A stretch of DNA of 52,203 nt from Candidatus Omnitrophota bacterium (GTDB taxonomy: Bacteria; Omnitrophota; Gorgyraeia; Zapsychrales; Zapsychraceae), in contig JADFZM010000002.1 in assembly GCA_015232535.1 (NCBI GenBank), positions 1 to 52,203 on the forward strand, in the 5' to 3' direction. The first letter of the stretch is position 1, and each line of letters opens with the position of its first letter. Below the pieces are notes generated by a model that was not told where the DNA came from, did no database searches, and saw only the letters and a list, made by a program, of their open reading frames with translations. Shown one piece after another: positions 38,361 to 48,074 of the stretch. The translations under genes were made by a program, and so were the position numbers.

Positions 38361-40725
38361 GGCCTGTTTTGAAAAAGTATTTTTGTTTTTTCAGCGGTTT
38401 AAAAGAACTGTTTTAATAATTTTGTGCTCGGCTATAGCCCTTTTTGCAATAGCAGCAACATGCATCCACTTTGATAATGATATTGTGAGCATGCTGCCTT
38501 CTGACCCCAAACTTCGACGAGATTTTGATCTTGTTCGGGGAAGTGCGTTTGCCGGTAAAGTTGTTCTTTCTTTTGAATTAAAATCTCCTGACAGATCTTT
38601 GGATGATTTGGTCCGCTATGTTGATACGGTTGTCCAGCGTCTTCCGGGGCCACTTGTAAACAAAGTTATTAAAGGGCCGGACCTTTCTCCGGATGAGCTG
38701 GTGAAGTTTGTTCAAATCGGCCCTCGCTTGATCGGTGAAAAAAGTTTAGAGGCTTTTTCCGGGCGAACATCGCCGAGTGCCATCGATGAAAGCCTGCGTT
38801 CAGTCCGTTCACGTTTGATCTCTTTTCAAGGGATGTTTATTAGCGGCATTGTGCAGGCTGATCCTCTTGGAATATTTTCGCAGGAGTTAACGGCTCTACA
38901 ACAACTAGCGGCTACTTTTGGACGTAATGTCACTTTTTACAATGACCACTTTGCTACGCAAGACGGTAAGCATCTGATGCTTATTCTTGAGACGCCAGTT
39001 CAGATTACAGACGCAGAGCGTTCAAAGGAATTAATATCTTATATTCAGGCATGCCTCAAAGATATTCCGTCTTATGCTCAGGCGGATATTATCGCCGGGC
39101 ACACGCATACAGTGGCTAATGAGTCTTTGATCAAGAGCGACATTGCTCGAACAGTAACGGTCGCGACGATTGCCTATTTGCTCGTTTTAATATGTTTCTT
39201 CAGGGATATGCGCGCGGCGATATTTTTTTTAATTCCTGCGTGTTCCGTTTTGGTTGCTTTGGTTTGTTCGGGGCTGATATTTGGCCGTATTTCGGCGTTT
39301 ATTGTAGCTTTGGCATCAGTCATTATCGGCATTTCAGATGATTACGGGATCCTTGTTTATACTGCTATTCGTACGGCTGGACGTCGGGATGTGGTTTCTT
39401 GCATGGCACGACCCATTGTCTTGGCAGCCTTATTCACGAGCGGGATATTTTTTGTATTCTTCTTTTCCAGTATCCCCGGATATCATCAACTTGCTTTTTT
39501 AACTATCATCAGCATTTGGCTGTGTGTTTTATTTGTTTTATTGATATTTCCTCATCTTGTTACGACGTCAGCGCTTCGTCTTCCCCGTGGCGTGGGGGAA
39601 GGCCCGACAAGCCCCAAAAAAGATAGGCAAAAGATTGTGGCTTGGATCATTCTTATCGTGATTTTATGCGTCGGTGCGCAACGTATGACTTTTAGTAGCG
39701 ATATTTCAACGTTAGACGGCGTTGATGCCAAGACCCGTGCCGGAGAGGAGAAATTCGAGGAGGTTTGGTTGGGACGATATAAACAAGGGATATTCGTTGT
39801 GACTGCTCCGACACTTGAAGAAGCACTTACGGTCAATCGAAGCGTTTATAATGATTCGGCTTCTTTTTCTAAACAGATTACCAGTATCGCGCCATTTATG
39901 TTGCCTGAGCAAGAACAGAAGAAAAATATTGCGGCTTGGCGGGTTTTTTGGCAAACAAAGAAAGGGCAGGATTTAAGAGATTCCGTTCAAGTAAGCGCTA
40001 TGCAAAATGGATTTTCACCCGATGCTTTTGCCTCATTTCTAGACTTAACCCAGCGCGATTCTTTTCCGAAGTTTGAGGACATTTCTTTCTTAAAACAAAT
40101 GTCAGAGCGATTTATTTCATCCCAAAAGGGTTTGGTTCGCGTATTAACGTTTTTTCCGGAAGAACCCGGCTATACAGTCCATTTTAATCGGTTGGCACAT
40201 AAATATCCCGGGTCATTTATTTTTTCACGAACAGAGTTTTCCCGGCGATTTAATTCAAGTATTAATCAAGAAGCGTTACGGCTGGCCGGGTATGCTGGAT
40301 TATTTTTGTGTTTTGTGGCGGCATTCTTTTTGCGCAGAATGCGGTTAATTTTAGCTGTTTTATCAGCTGCGGTTACGTGTATATTAGCTATAGCCGGTGT
40401 CTATGGATTCTTGGGGAAGCCGTTAACCGCTCCGGCCCTTGTGGCGATGATGATCGCTGTAGGCCTTTCGATAGATTATGGTGTATTTTTATTGTATTCT
40501 TTACAAAATAAGATCGATACGGGAACGGCCAAAGCTGTCAGTATTTCTGCTGCCACAACATTAACCGGTGCGCTTTCTTTGTTGGCAGCACATCATCCGG
40601 CGCTTTTTTCAATAGGTCTTTCTTTAAGCGTGGGTTTAGGCGTCGGATGGTTGTGTGCACAAATAATTATGCCGGCTTTATACAGACTTTATTGTTCGAA
40701 TGCTTGTGAGGCCAAGAATGAATAA
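38353..40725 (+). CDS. MMPL/RND-family exporter (ApeM-like)
   Basis: 790 aa with two TM blocks: AFIVALASVIIGISDDYGILVYTAI and TAPALVAMMIAVGLSIDYGVFLLYSL. Confidence 0.92.
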   Translation: MFEACFEKVFLFFQRFKRTVLIILCSAIALFAIAATCIHFDNDIVSMLPSDPKLRRDFDLVRGSAFAGKVVLSFELKSPDRSLDDLVRYVDTVVQRLPGPLVNKVIKGPDLSPDELVKFVQIGPRLIGEKSLEAFSGRTSPSAIDESLRSVRSRLISFQGMFISGIVQADPLGIFSQELTALQQLAATFGRNVTFYNDHFATQDGKHLMLILETPVQITDAERSKELISYIQACLKDIPSYAQADIIAGHTHTVANESLIKSDIARTVTVATIAYLLVLICFFRDMRAAIFFLIPACSVLVALVCSGLIFGRISAFIVALASVIIGISDDYGILVYTAIRTAGRRDVVSCMARPIVLAALFTSGIFFVFFFSSIPGYHQLAFLTIISIWLCVLFVLLIFPHLVTTSALRLPRGVGEGPTSPKKDRQKIVAWIILIVILCVGAQRMTFSSDISTLDGVDAKTRAGEEKFEEVWLGRYKQGIFVVTAPTLEEALTVNRSVYNDSASFSKQITSIAPFMLPEQEQKKNIAAWRVFWQTKKGQDLRDSVQVSAMQNGFSPDAFASFLDLTQRDSFPKFEDISFLKQMSERFISSQKGLVRVLTFFPEEPGYTVHFNRLAHKYPGSFIFSRTEFSRRFNSSINQEALRLAGYAGLFLCFVAAFFLRRMRLILAVLSAAVTCILAIAGVYGFLGKPLTAPALVAMMIAVGLSIDYGVFLLYSLQNKIDTGTAKAVSISAATTLTGALSLLAAHHPALFSIGLSLSVGLGVGWLCAQIIMPALYRLYCSNACEAKNE

Positions 40726-41383
40726 GAAGTTGTTTATAAGCACGATAAGTCTAGTTATTTTACTAATGGGTTGCGCTCACCTTCCCATAAGAAGTATATC
40801 CAGACAAGAAACGCAGGTAGTTTTAGACGATTTTCAAGTACGGCTGGGGGATAAATATGAAATTCTTAGTTCGGTTGTATTCAAGTATAAGTTTTTTACA
40901 TTATCGAGCTTAGGATTAACCTCTATCGACCTACCTAAGGACTATTTGGCAGTTGCTGGAATTACTCCGGCAGGTATCACTTTGTTTAAAATTGTTTCCG
41001 AGAAAGGGAAAATCATTCATTCGTTTGTTATCCCGGAATTAGAGAAACGTGGCGATGTTGCCAAAGCTGTGTCCGGAAATATTCGGGATATTTATTTTGA
41101 TTTAACTCCTGGCCAGCTTATATCCATGGTTTCCAAAGGTGATAAATTATATTTGAAAACCTTAGTTTCTGACGGGGCGCAGAATGAATATGTTTTTTCT
41201 GAGAAGGATAGAACGCTATTGGAAAAACGCCTTTACAAAAATGGCAAGCTTTCTTGGAACATATACTACAAAAATTGGTTTGCTGATTCTTCTGGTAAAA
41301 TTCATCCAAAAGATATTCGTTTATTGCATAGGGAGTATAAGTATCAGTTATTATTAAATCTCAAAGAGGCGAAGCCTCTATAG
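40718..41383 (+). CDS. DUF3261-like lipoprotein (ApeN-like)
   Basis: Start at ATG 40718. Lipobox LVILLMGCAH; position directly after LolA-like and MMPL genes as in aryl-polyene clusters. Confidence 0.68.
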   Translation: MNKKLFISTISLVILLMGCAHLPIRSISRQETQVVLDDFQVRLGDKYEILSSVVFKYKFFTLSSLGLTSIDLPKDYLAVAGITPAGITLFKIVSEKGKIIHSFVIPELEKRGDVAKAVSGNIRDIYFDLTPGQLISMVSKGDKLYLKTLVSDGAQNEYVFSEKDRTLLEKRLYKNGKLSWNIYYKNWFADSSGKIHPKDIRLLHREYKYQLLLNLKEAKPL

Positions 41384-41398
41384 GCCCAAGGTTAAATT

Positions 41399-41773
41399 AT
41401 GTCTATATTATACAAAGAGATCAAAGAACTATTTAAGCAAGTCCATTGTCACAAGGATGGAAAAATAACTGCCGAGATAACTTTCCCCAAAAAGTTTACA
41501 GGGTTTAAGGGGCATTTCCCAAAGAACCCGGTCGTTCCCGGAGTATGCGAAATTATGAGCGTAATTGTGTTGTTAGAGCTAGCTTTTAAACAAAAAGCAA
41601 AATTAAAGACAATTAATTTGGCAAAATTTTTGGCGCCCGTTACTTGTCAGGAAAAAATAAACGTTGAGCTTCAGCGTGAAAATAAGAGCGGTGTCTTGGA
41701 ACGCGTTAAAGCGGTATTTATGTCAAAGAAAAGAAAAGTTGCCGAAATTCGAATCGAGGTTAATTATGAATGA
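41399..41773 (+). CDS. FabZ/ApeI-like 3-hydroxyacyl-ACP dehydratase (hotdog)
   Basis: FKGHFPKNPVVPGVCEIMSVIVLLELAF catalytic motif. Confidence 0.85.
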   Translation: MSILYKEIKELFKQVHCHKDGKITAEITFPKKFTGFKGHFPKNPVVPGVCEIMSVIVLLELAFKQKAKLKTINLAKFLAPVTCQEKINVELQRENKSGVLERVKAVFMSKKRKVAEIRIEVNYE

Positions 41774-42269
41774 GCCTGTTTCTAAATCAACCCGTCGTAG
41801 CAAAGGATCATATTTTAATTCTCCAATAAACGTTTTGCCTGCGCTTAGCGCACAGGTCCGTTTGCGCGTAGCCTTCAGTGATGTTGACCCTATGGCTGTC
41901 GTCTGGCATGGGCGCTATGGACAGTATTGCGAAAAGGCTTATGCGGAACTGACACGCAGTTGTGGGATTTCATATCATGATTTTTTCCAAGCACGGCTTC
42001 GGGCGCCGATTGTTCAAGCCCATATGGACTACTATGAACCGTTATTGTTGGAAGAAGAATTCACTGTAACTGCCAATTTAATATGGTGCGAAGGGGCGCG
42101 AATGAATGTTGAATATGTTCTGGCTAAGACTGAAGGATCAATTGCGGCAACAGGATATACTGTACAGATGTTTACCGAACATACGGGGATACCATTGTTA
42201 ACAATTCCGCCGCTCATTGAAAAGTTACGTCAGCGTTGGCTAAAAGGAGAGTTTAAGTGCCTCCAATAA
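41766..42269 (+). CDS. 4HBT-type acyl-CoA/ACP thioesterase (ApeK-like)
   Basis: Start at ATG 41766. VAFSDVDPMAVVWHGRYGQYCEKAYAELTR motif. Confidence 0.87.
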   Translation: MNEPVSKSTRRSKGSYFNSPINVLPALSAQVRLRVAFSDVDPMAVVWHGRYGQYCEKAYAELTRSCGISYHDFFQARLRAPIVQAHMDYYEPLLLEEEFTVTANLIWCEGARMNVEYVLAKTEGSIAATGYTVQMFTEHTGIPLLTIPPLIEKLRQRWLKGEFKCLQ

Positions 42270-43387
42270 AAACTGTAGTCACAGCCTGTGATTTGGTAAC
42301 TGCCTATGGGGAGGGCGCTTTGTTTTGTTGGAATGGTATATTATCCTCTAAAAGCGCCATCGGCAAAGCGGAGCGGTTTTCTACGGCTTCATTTCAGAGC
42401 AGTAATGCAGCTACCGTGGCAGGGGTTAAATATTTAGGCGAGGAGTCTCTTGTGATTCAAATGTTTCTTTTGCTCTTTAATAGCAATAAGGCATTAATCC
42501 CTCACGATGCCCTGCTTGTTCTTGCTACTACTACGGGAGAAATAGATATATTAGAAAAGCAGGTTTTAGAAGGGGCTGGCGATGAGAAGGAGAGTAGGCT
42601 TGGTGTTCTATTGGAGAAAGTAAAGGCGCTTACCAAAGTTAAGGGAGAGGGCACGATTATTTCCAGCGCTTGTACCTCATCGATTGCTGCCCTTGGTTTT
42701 GCTTCAAGCCTGATTCAAAGCGGAAAACATGATTGTGTGTTAGTAGTTGCCGCTGACGCGGTGACGGAGTTTGTTTTTTCTGGATTCTCATCGCTTATGG
42801 CGCTTGACCCTGATAAGGCAAAACCATTTGATAAAAATAGGGCTGGTTTAAGCCTGGGCGAAGGCGCGGGATTTGTTTTACTCATGAGCCAATCGCGGGC
42901 ACAGCGGGAAGGCAGGACAACCTTAGGAGAAATAGCTGGCTGGGGAGTAGCAGGTGACGCCAATCATATGACGGGGCCATTGCGCGATGGCAGCGGTTTG
43001 AAGCTGGCAATACAAAAGGCCTTGCGCAGTGCCGAGTTATCCAGCGATGATGTGGGATGCATATCCAGCCATGGCACAGGGACAGTATACAATGATTCAA
43101 TGGAGATGAAGGCCTATAAGAGTGTTTTCGAGAATCGAGAGGTACCTCTTTACTCAATAAAAGGAGCCGTCGGGCACACCATGGGAGCATCCGGCTTAAT
43201 CGAAACTGTGATTGCTCTTCGGGTTTTAGAAGAAAATATTATTCCTCCCACGGTGGGATTAGCTGATGTTGATCCTGAGGCAAAAGATTGGGTTTCATTG
43301 GAAAAACGTACTTTAGAAAAGCGCGCTATCTTGCTTAACAACGCAGGATTCGGCGGAGTAAACGCGGCGCTGTTATTAAAACAATAA
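42257..43387 (+). CDS. Beta-ketoacyl-ACP synthase, catalytically intact
   Basis: GTG start; Cys in TIISSACTSSIAALG; ISSHGTGTVYNDSMEMKA; SIKGAVGHTMGASGLIE. Confidence 0.9.
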   Translation: MPPIKTVVTACDLVTAYGEGALFCWNGILSSKSAIGKAERFSTASFQSSNAATVAGVKYLGEESLVIQMFLLLFNSNKALIPHDALLVLATTTGEIDILEKQVLEGAGDEKESRLGVLLEKVKALTKVKGEGTIISSACTSSIAALGFASSLIQSGKHDCVLVVAADAVTEFVFSGFSSLMALDPDKAKPFDKNRAGLSLGEGAGFVLLMSQSRAQREGRTTLGEIAGWGVAGDANHMTGPLRDGSGLKLAIQKALRSAELSSDDVGCISSHGTGTVYNDSMEMKAYKSVFENREVPLYSIKGAVGHTMGASGLIETVIALRVLEENIIPPTVGLADVDPEAKDWVSLEKRTLEKRAILLNNAGFGGVNAALLLKQ

Positions 43388-43401
43388 GGAAAGGAAATGG
43401 T

Positions 43402-43998
43402 ATGAAAAAGACAATTGTTTTATTAGTGTTGGCGGTATTGGCTAGCGGATGTGCTACTGTAAAATTGAAGGAGGACAAGACTTATTATACTAAGGCGAAT
43501 GTCTGGTATGAGAAGCCGAATGAAGTGTTAACCGTGTACCATAAAGGAGAGATTATTCCTGTAGGTACAAAAGTTACAGTGGTGAACGCTAGCGGTAGTT
43601 GTATAACATTTATTCCTGAATCAAACTCAAAGAAATATACTTTGGTCAATTCATCAAAATATAGCAATATAGGAATTGAAGAGTTTTTTAATCAGTATTT
43701 TTCTGAATCTGATGTAAAGGCCGAAGGAGGAGAGTTTTATAATTTTACAGAAGAAGAGAGAAAGAATATTGAAAATGGTATTATTGCTTCAGGAATGAGC
43801 AAAGAAGCGGTTTTAATGGCATATGGATATCCTCCCAGTCATCGTACTCCTGATACGCGTAGTAATCGTTGGGTCTACTGGATAAGTAAATTCAGGAATT
43901 TTGGTGTTGAATTCAAAGATAACAAAGCAATACTTGATGAGAAAAGCAATAGGCAGAAAGTTCAACAAGACAGCGTAGAGCCAGCAGAAAAGCCCTAA
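43402..43998 (+). CDS. Lipoprotein with SmpA/BamE-like segment
   Basis: Lipobox VLASGCATVK; SKEAVLMAYGYPPSHRTPDTRSNRWVYWISKFRNFGVEFKDNKA. Confidence 0.7.
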   Translation: MKKTIVLLVLAVLASGCATVKLKEDKTYYTKANVWYEKPNEVLTVYHKGEIIPVGTKVTVVNASGSCITFIPESNSKKYTLVNSSKYSNIGIEEFFNQYFSESDVKAEGGEFYNFTEEERKNIENGIIASGMSKEAVLMAYGYPPSHRTPDTRSNRWVYWISKFRNFGVEFKDNKAILDEKSNRQKVQQDSVEPAEKP

Positions 43999-44103
43999 GG
44001 TTCTAATGCGGATGGACTTTTGGAATACAAGAAATTAATAGATACCGGCGCTATTACCCAAGAGGAATACGAACAGAAGAAAAGTCAGCTTTTAGGGTTA
44101 TAA
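43999..44103 (+). pseudogene. SHOCT-like C-terminal segment separated from the lipoprotein ORF by one in-frame TAA
   Basis: In frame after TAA (43996-43998): GSNADGLLEYKKLIDTGAITQEEYEQKKSQLLGL*; strong SHOCT-type motif. Confidence 0.7.
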
Positions 44104-44192
44104 GTATTCGCTCATATGGGATAAGAAGTCTATTTCAGGCTTCGGCGGAGTGAGCGGAGCGCTGGTATAAAACAGTAAAAAAGGAGGCGCAG

Positions 44193-44861
44193 ATGTCAAG
44201 GTTAGCAAAGTTTTATTTTTTGATTTCTTTTGTTTTGCTCAGTACCGGTTGCGCCACAAACCGTGGTTTTTTGGGCATAGATGTGCCTGCCGGAAGCCTG
44301 ACTGTACCTAATGGTAAGCAGGTGTATATTCGTTCGATTACTGATAACCGCCAATTCCAAGATAAGCCTTCAACCCCGGATATTCCTTCTTTAGGCTTCG
44401 ATAGCTTGAAAGAGGCCACGGCAGATATTAAAAACAGGGCTATGGCAAGAAAGCGTAATAGTTATGGAAAGGCTATGGGTGATATCCTGCTTGAAGAGGG
44501 GCAGAGCGTACAAGGCGTTATTTACCAGGCGACGAGGAATTCTTTATTTTCCCTTGGCTATGCTGTAGTCAGCAAGGAAGAAGAAGCAAGGCCTGATGCG
44601 ATCATATTGGATATCTCGATCGATAAATTCTGGGGTTGGCTTGAGCCGGGATTCTGGGCCATATCCCTGAAAAGCGAGATAACTACGACAAATACTATAA
44701 CCATGCCGAAACAGGACAGCCCAATCCTTATAAAGGCAACGGCAAAGAATACCTGTCAGGTAGGAAGTGAAGCCAACTGGAAAAAGGTTTTCAGGCTAGT
44801 AATTGATGATTTTATTGAGAAGGCCAAAATAGAGCTGAAGAATTTGGATACGAACAATTAA
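44193..44861 (+). CDS. Predicted outer-membrane lipoprotein (YajG-like?)
   Basis: Lipobox VLLSTGCATN; conserved-looking VPNGKQVYIRSITDNRQF and long basic region; family assignment uncertain. Confidence 0.6.
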   Translation: MSRLAKFYFLISFVLLSTGCATNRGFLGIDVPAGSLTVPNGKQVYIRSITDNRQFQDKPSTPDIPSLGFDSLKEATADIKNRAMARKRNSYGKAMGDILLEEGQSVQGVIYQATRNSLFSLGYAVVSKEEEARPDAIILDISIDKFWGWLEPGFWAISLKSEITTTNTITMPKQDSPILIKATAKNTCQVGSEANWKKVFRLVIDDFIEKAKIELKNLDTNN

Positions 44862-44874
44862 ACAGAAGATTTCC

Positions 44875-45429
44875 ATGATAAAAGGACACGGTTGGATAAA
44901 AGAGGGGCAATGCGGCTGTAGCCAGAAAGGCCTTTTGTGGCAGTATACCGATCTGCGGTCATTATGCGCCGAGCTGCTTGAATGTGCCGTACTTGCTTAT
45001 CCTGTAGAAAATTTTGCCAGGTTTGATGCCGCTTCGCGTCTCGTTGCTATATCAGTGGCTTTGGCTTTAAATGACGCTAGTATCCCTTATTCCAAAGGGA
45101 AGAAACAGGATATTGGAATACTTGGCACGAATACTGACGGAGCGCTGGATTCAAATCTCTCCTACTTTCGAGATTATGTGGCAGCGGGAAGAAAACTTGG
45201 GCGGGGAAACTTTTTTATCTATACTTTGGCATCAAGCCCGTTGGCAGAATCGGCAATCCATTTCGGGTTGCAGGGGCCGGCATTTTATATGCGGAATTTG
45301 GAAAATCCGGAAGAAAATTTATTAGCCCAGGGTGAATTGATGGTACGAAATAAAGCAGCCCAAACTATATTGGCGGTTTCTTTTGGAACAAAAGAGGCTG
45401 CCTGTAAATGTATTCAAGAAACAATATGA
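44875..45429 (+). CDS. Short ketosynthase N-terminal-fold protein lacking the nucleophilic Cys
   Basis: 184 aa; FARFDAASRLVAISVALALNDASI..IGILGTNTDGALDSNLSYF and LASSPLAESAIHFGLQGPAFYM resemble the KS N-terminal half; no TACASG-type motif. Confidence 0.65.
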   Translation: MIKGHGWIKEGQCGCSQKGLLWQYTDLRSLCAELLECAVLAYPVENFARFDAASRLVAISVALALNDASIPYSKGKKQDIGILGTNTDGALDSNLSYFRDYVAAGRKLGRGNFFIYTLASSPLAESAIHFGLQGPAFYMRNLENPEENLLAQGELMVRNKAAQTILAVSFGTKEAACKCIQETI

Positions 45430-46688
45430 AGGTAAAACTTATATATCCCAAATGGCCTAAACTTGCCTTTCAGCCTGAATTTAATTTGCCGCCTCATGGG
45501 CCTATCTGTTTCGCGGCTGCCTTGCCGCGGGACATTGACATTGTCTTTTGTGACGAGAACGTGGAAGATTTAACGATCGATCGGGACGAAGATCTGGTTT
45601 TTATTTCATGCATGTTGACTTGTCAGATCGCTCGCGGCTGGGAAATTGCTGACCAATACCGTGCTATTGGCAAGAAAGTTATTTTTGGCGGCATTGCAGT
45701 TATGTTACATTACGAAGAAACGTTGCCTCATGCGGACGCTGTTTTCTTAGGGGAAGCCGAAGGACACATTGGGAAAGTATTTCAAGATTTTGAGCGCGGC
45801 GCATTGAAGAAGATTTACAATTTTATGAATGATTACCCTGACACCGCATTGATTGGATCTGCCAGAAGAGATATCTTAAAACACGAGCTATATAATTTTC
45901 GTGGCGTGCAAATGGTGGACCTGGTTCATGCTTCGAGGGGATGTAAGTTTAATTGTTTTCCCTGCTGCACCCCTTTTTTAGGCGGAAGGAAATTTCGCCC
46001 TCGCCCAATTGATAAAGTTGTTGAAGAATTAAGAAGTATTCCTAACAATCGTCTCTTTTTGGTTGATAATTCATTGGCGCAAGATGATCAATGGGAAAAG
46101 GATCTTTTTCAAGCGATGATACCCTTGAAAAAGAAATGGGTGTCACATCCGATTAAAGATGACGATGAGATCCTAGATTTGGCAGTTAAGGCTGGATGTT
46201 GGTATGTATATCAGGCTATTTTTGATACATCAGATTATATAAGGCGGCGCGTAAAACGTCTTAAAGAAAGGGGAATCGGTGTTGAAGGGACAATTATTTT
46301 AGGAACTGACGATCATGATGAGGATTATATAAAGAGGCTCGTTGATTTTCTTCTGGATATCGATCTTGATTTGGCGGAATTTACTATTTTAACTCCATTT
46401 CCTCATTCTCCGATTCGTTCAAAGCTGGAAAAAGAGAATCGGATTATTCATAATGACTGGTCTCGGTATACCGCCGGAGAAGTTGTTTTTAAACCTGCGA
46501 AGATGACCGAAGAGGCTCTATCGAAAATGTATGAATACGCTTGGAAAACTTTTTATGCTAGCTGTTGTAAAGAGGTTAAGATGGCAAAACTTTATTTAAG
46601 TATTATGCAGCGGGAGAAACAGGACGGAACTTATCAACATGTGCGCTTACGTAATTCTCGAGGATGGGAGTCACCTGTTAAAAGATGA
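45408..46688 (+). CDS. B12-binding-like / radical SAM protein
   Basis: VHASRGCKFNCFPCC cluster motif; N-terminal KLIYPKW...NLPPHGPICFAAAL...KVIFGGIAVML. Confidence 0.9.
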   Translation: MYSRNNMKVKLIYPKWPKLAFQPEFNLPPHGPICFAAALPRDIDIVFCDENVEDLTIDRDEDLVFISCMLTCQIARGWEIADQYRAIGKKVIFGGIAVMLHYEETLPHADAVFLGEAEGHIGKVFQDFERGALKKIYNFMNDYPDTALIGSARRDILKHELYNFRGVQMVDLVHASRGCKFNCFPCCTPFLGGRKFRPRPIDKVVEELRSIPNNRLFLVDNSLAQDDQWEKDLFQAMIPLKKKWVSHPIKDDDEILDLAVKAGCWYVYQAIFDTSDYIRRRVKRLKERGIGVEGTIILGTDDHDEDYIKRLVDFLLDIDLDLAEFTILTPFPHSPIRSKLEKENRIIHNDWSRYTAGEVVFKPAKMTEEALSKMYEYAWKTFYASCCKEVKMAKLYLSIMQREKQDGTYQHVRLRNSRGWESPVKR

Positions 46689-48061
46689 AAATTGTTCTTA
46701 TTTCTGCTAATACCGCCCAAACACCTTATCCGGTGTATCCTCTTGGCATGGGAATTGTTGCCAAGGCTCTCCTGGACGCAGGGCACCAGGTCGTGCAATT
46801 CGATTTTCTTCATTCCGGCCAGTCGTTTGAGAAATTAACTCAAGTTTTACTATCACAGATGCCGGATCTTGTTGGGATATCTATCCGTAATATTGATAAT
46901 GTGAATTTGGCCAGTGAACAGCATTATATAGGCACCGTTCGCCAGATTGTCCTAGCGGTACGTTCTTCAGTAAAAGTACCGATTGTTTTAGGCGGTGCCG
47001 GTTTTTCCATTATGCCGGAAACTATTCTTGATGCTGTCGGAGCAGATTATGGGATTGTCGGAGAATCTGAGTCCGCGGTTGTTGATTTCGTGGCGGACAT
47101 AGAGGGTGGGAAACGTCCTGATAGATGTATTCGAGCTCATAATTTAGTCGCACCTAAGAACATTGGCAGCGCTCAGTATGATTCGGATATCATAAAATTT
47201 TATCTTAAATATGGCAATATGGTTGGCATGCAGACAAAGCGCGGATGCATTCATAAATGTGTTTATTGCACATATCCGCTACTTGAAGGGAGAATTTTCC
47301 GGCCCCGTCCAGCTGTCGATGTTGTGGACGACATTGAAGTATTGATTAAAGACCATCATGCCGGGTATATTGTTTTTACTGATTCTATATTTAATGACGA
47401 CCAAGGGCTTTTTTTGAATGTTTTACATGAAATGAAACGTCGTAGGTTATCGGTGCCATGGACCGGATTTATAAAGCCAGGCAATATTCTTGAAGAGCAT
47501 GTGCTTTTGATGAAAGAAACTGGTCTTAAGGCGGTCGAAATAGGTTCGGATGCGGCATCAGATATTGCGTTAAAAGGGATTGGAAAAGATTTTCTTTTTA
47601 AGGATATCATATCGGCTAATGATATTTTTGTCAGAAACGGTGTAGCCACAGCACATTTTTTTATGTTTGGCGGCCCCGGGGAAACGAAAGATTCCGTGAT
47701 GGAAGGAATCGAAAATATTATTGCGCTTCCGGGGACAGTTTCTTTTATGTTCATGGGGATTCGTATTTTGCCGGAAACTCCTTTGGAAAAAATTGCGTTA
47801 AGGGACGGGGTAATTGAGCCGGGACGGGACTTGTTAGAATCCGTTTATTATATTTCTCCGGCTCTTGACCGACAATGGCTTGAGAAGACCATGCTAGAGG
47901 GTTTTAAAGACCATCGATGTTGTTTCTTTCCGGCGGATAAATTTGAATCAAGCATAAAATTTCTTCATCAGATGGGATATTCGGGGTCTTTGTGGGAAAT
48001 GTTGTCACCGAACAAAATGCGAAGATCGCAAAGATCGATTCATCCTATGCAAAAAGGATAG
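46685..48061 (+). CDS. B12-binding / radical SAM protein
   Basis: MQTKRGCIHKCVYCTYP; N-terminal YPVYPLGMGIVAKALLDAGHQVVQFDF and PIVLGGAGFSIMPE. Confidence 0.92.
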   Translation: MKIVLISANTAQTPYPVYPLGMGIVAKALLDAGHQVVQFDFLHSGQSFEKLTQVLLSQMPDLVGISIRNIDNVNLASEQHYIGTVRQIVLAVRSSVKVPIVLGGAGFSIMPETILDAVGADYGIVGESESAVVDFVADIEGGKRPDRCIRAHNLVAPKNIGSAQYDSDIIKFYLKYGNMVGMQTKRGCIHKCVYCTYPLLEGRIFRPRPAVDVVDDIEVLIKDHHAGYIVFTDSIFNDDQGLFLNVLHEMKRRRLSVPWTGFIKPGNILEEHVLLMKETGLKAVEIGSDAASDIALKGIGKDFLFKDIISANDIFVRNGVATAHFFMFGGPGETKDSVMEGIENIIALPGTVSFMFMGIRILPETPLEKIALRDGVIEPGRDLLESVYYISPALDRQWLEKTMLEGFKDHRCCFFPADKFESSIKFLHQMGYSGSLWEMLSPNKMRRSQRSIHPMQKG

Positions 48062-48074
48062 ATAATTTATAAAA

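Noticed and set aside
43402-44861. Lipoprotein pair as a toxin/immunity or phage-defence module
   Set aside because: Both have lipoboxes and look like envelope lipoproteins; no nuclease, toxin or defence domain seen.
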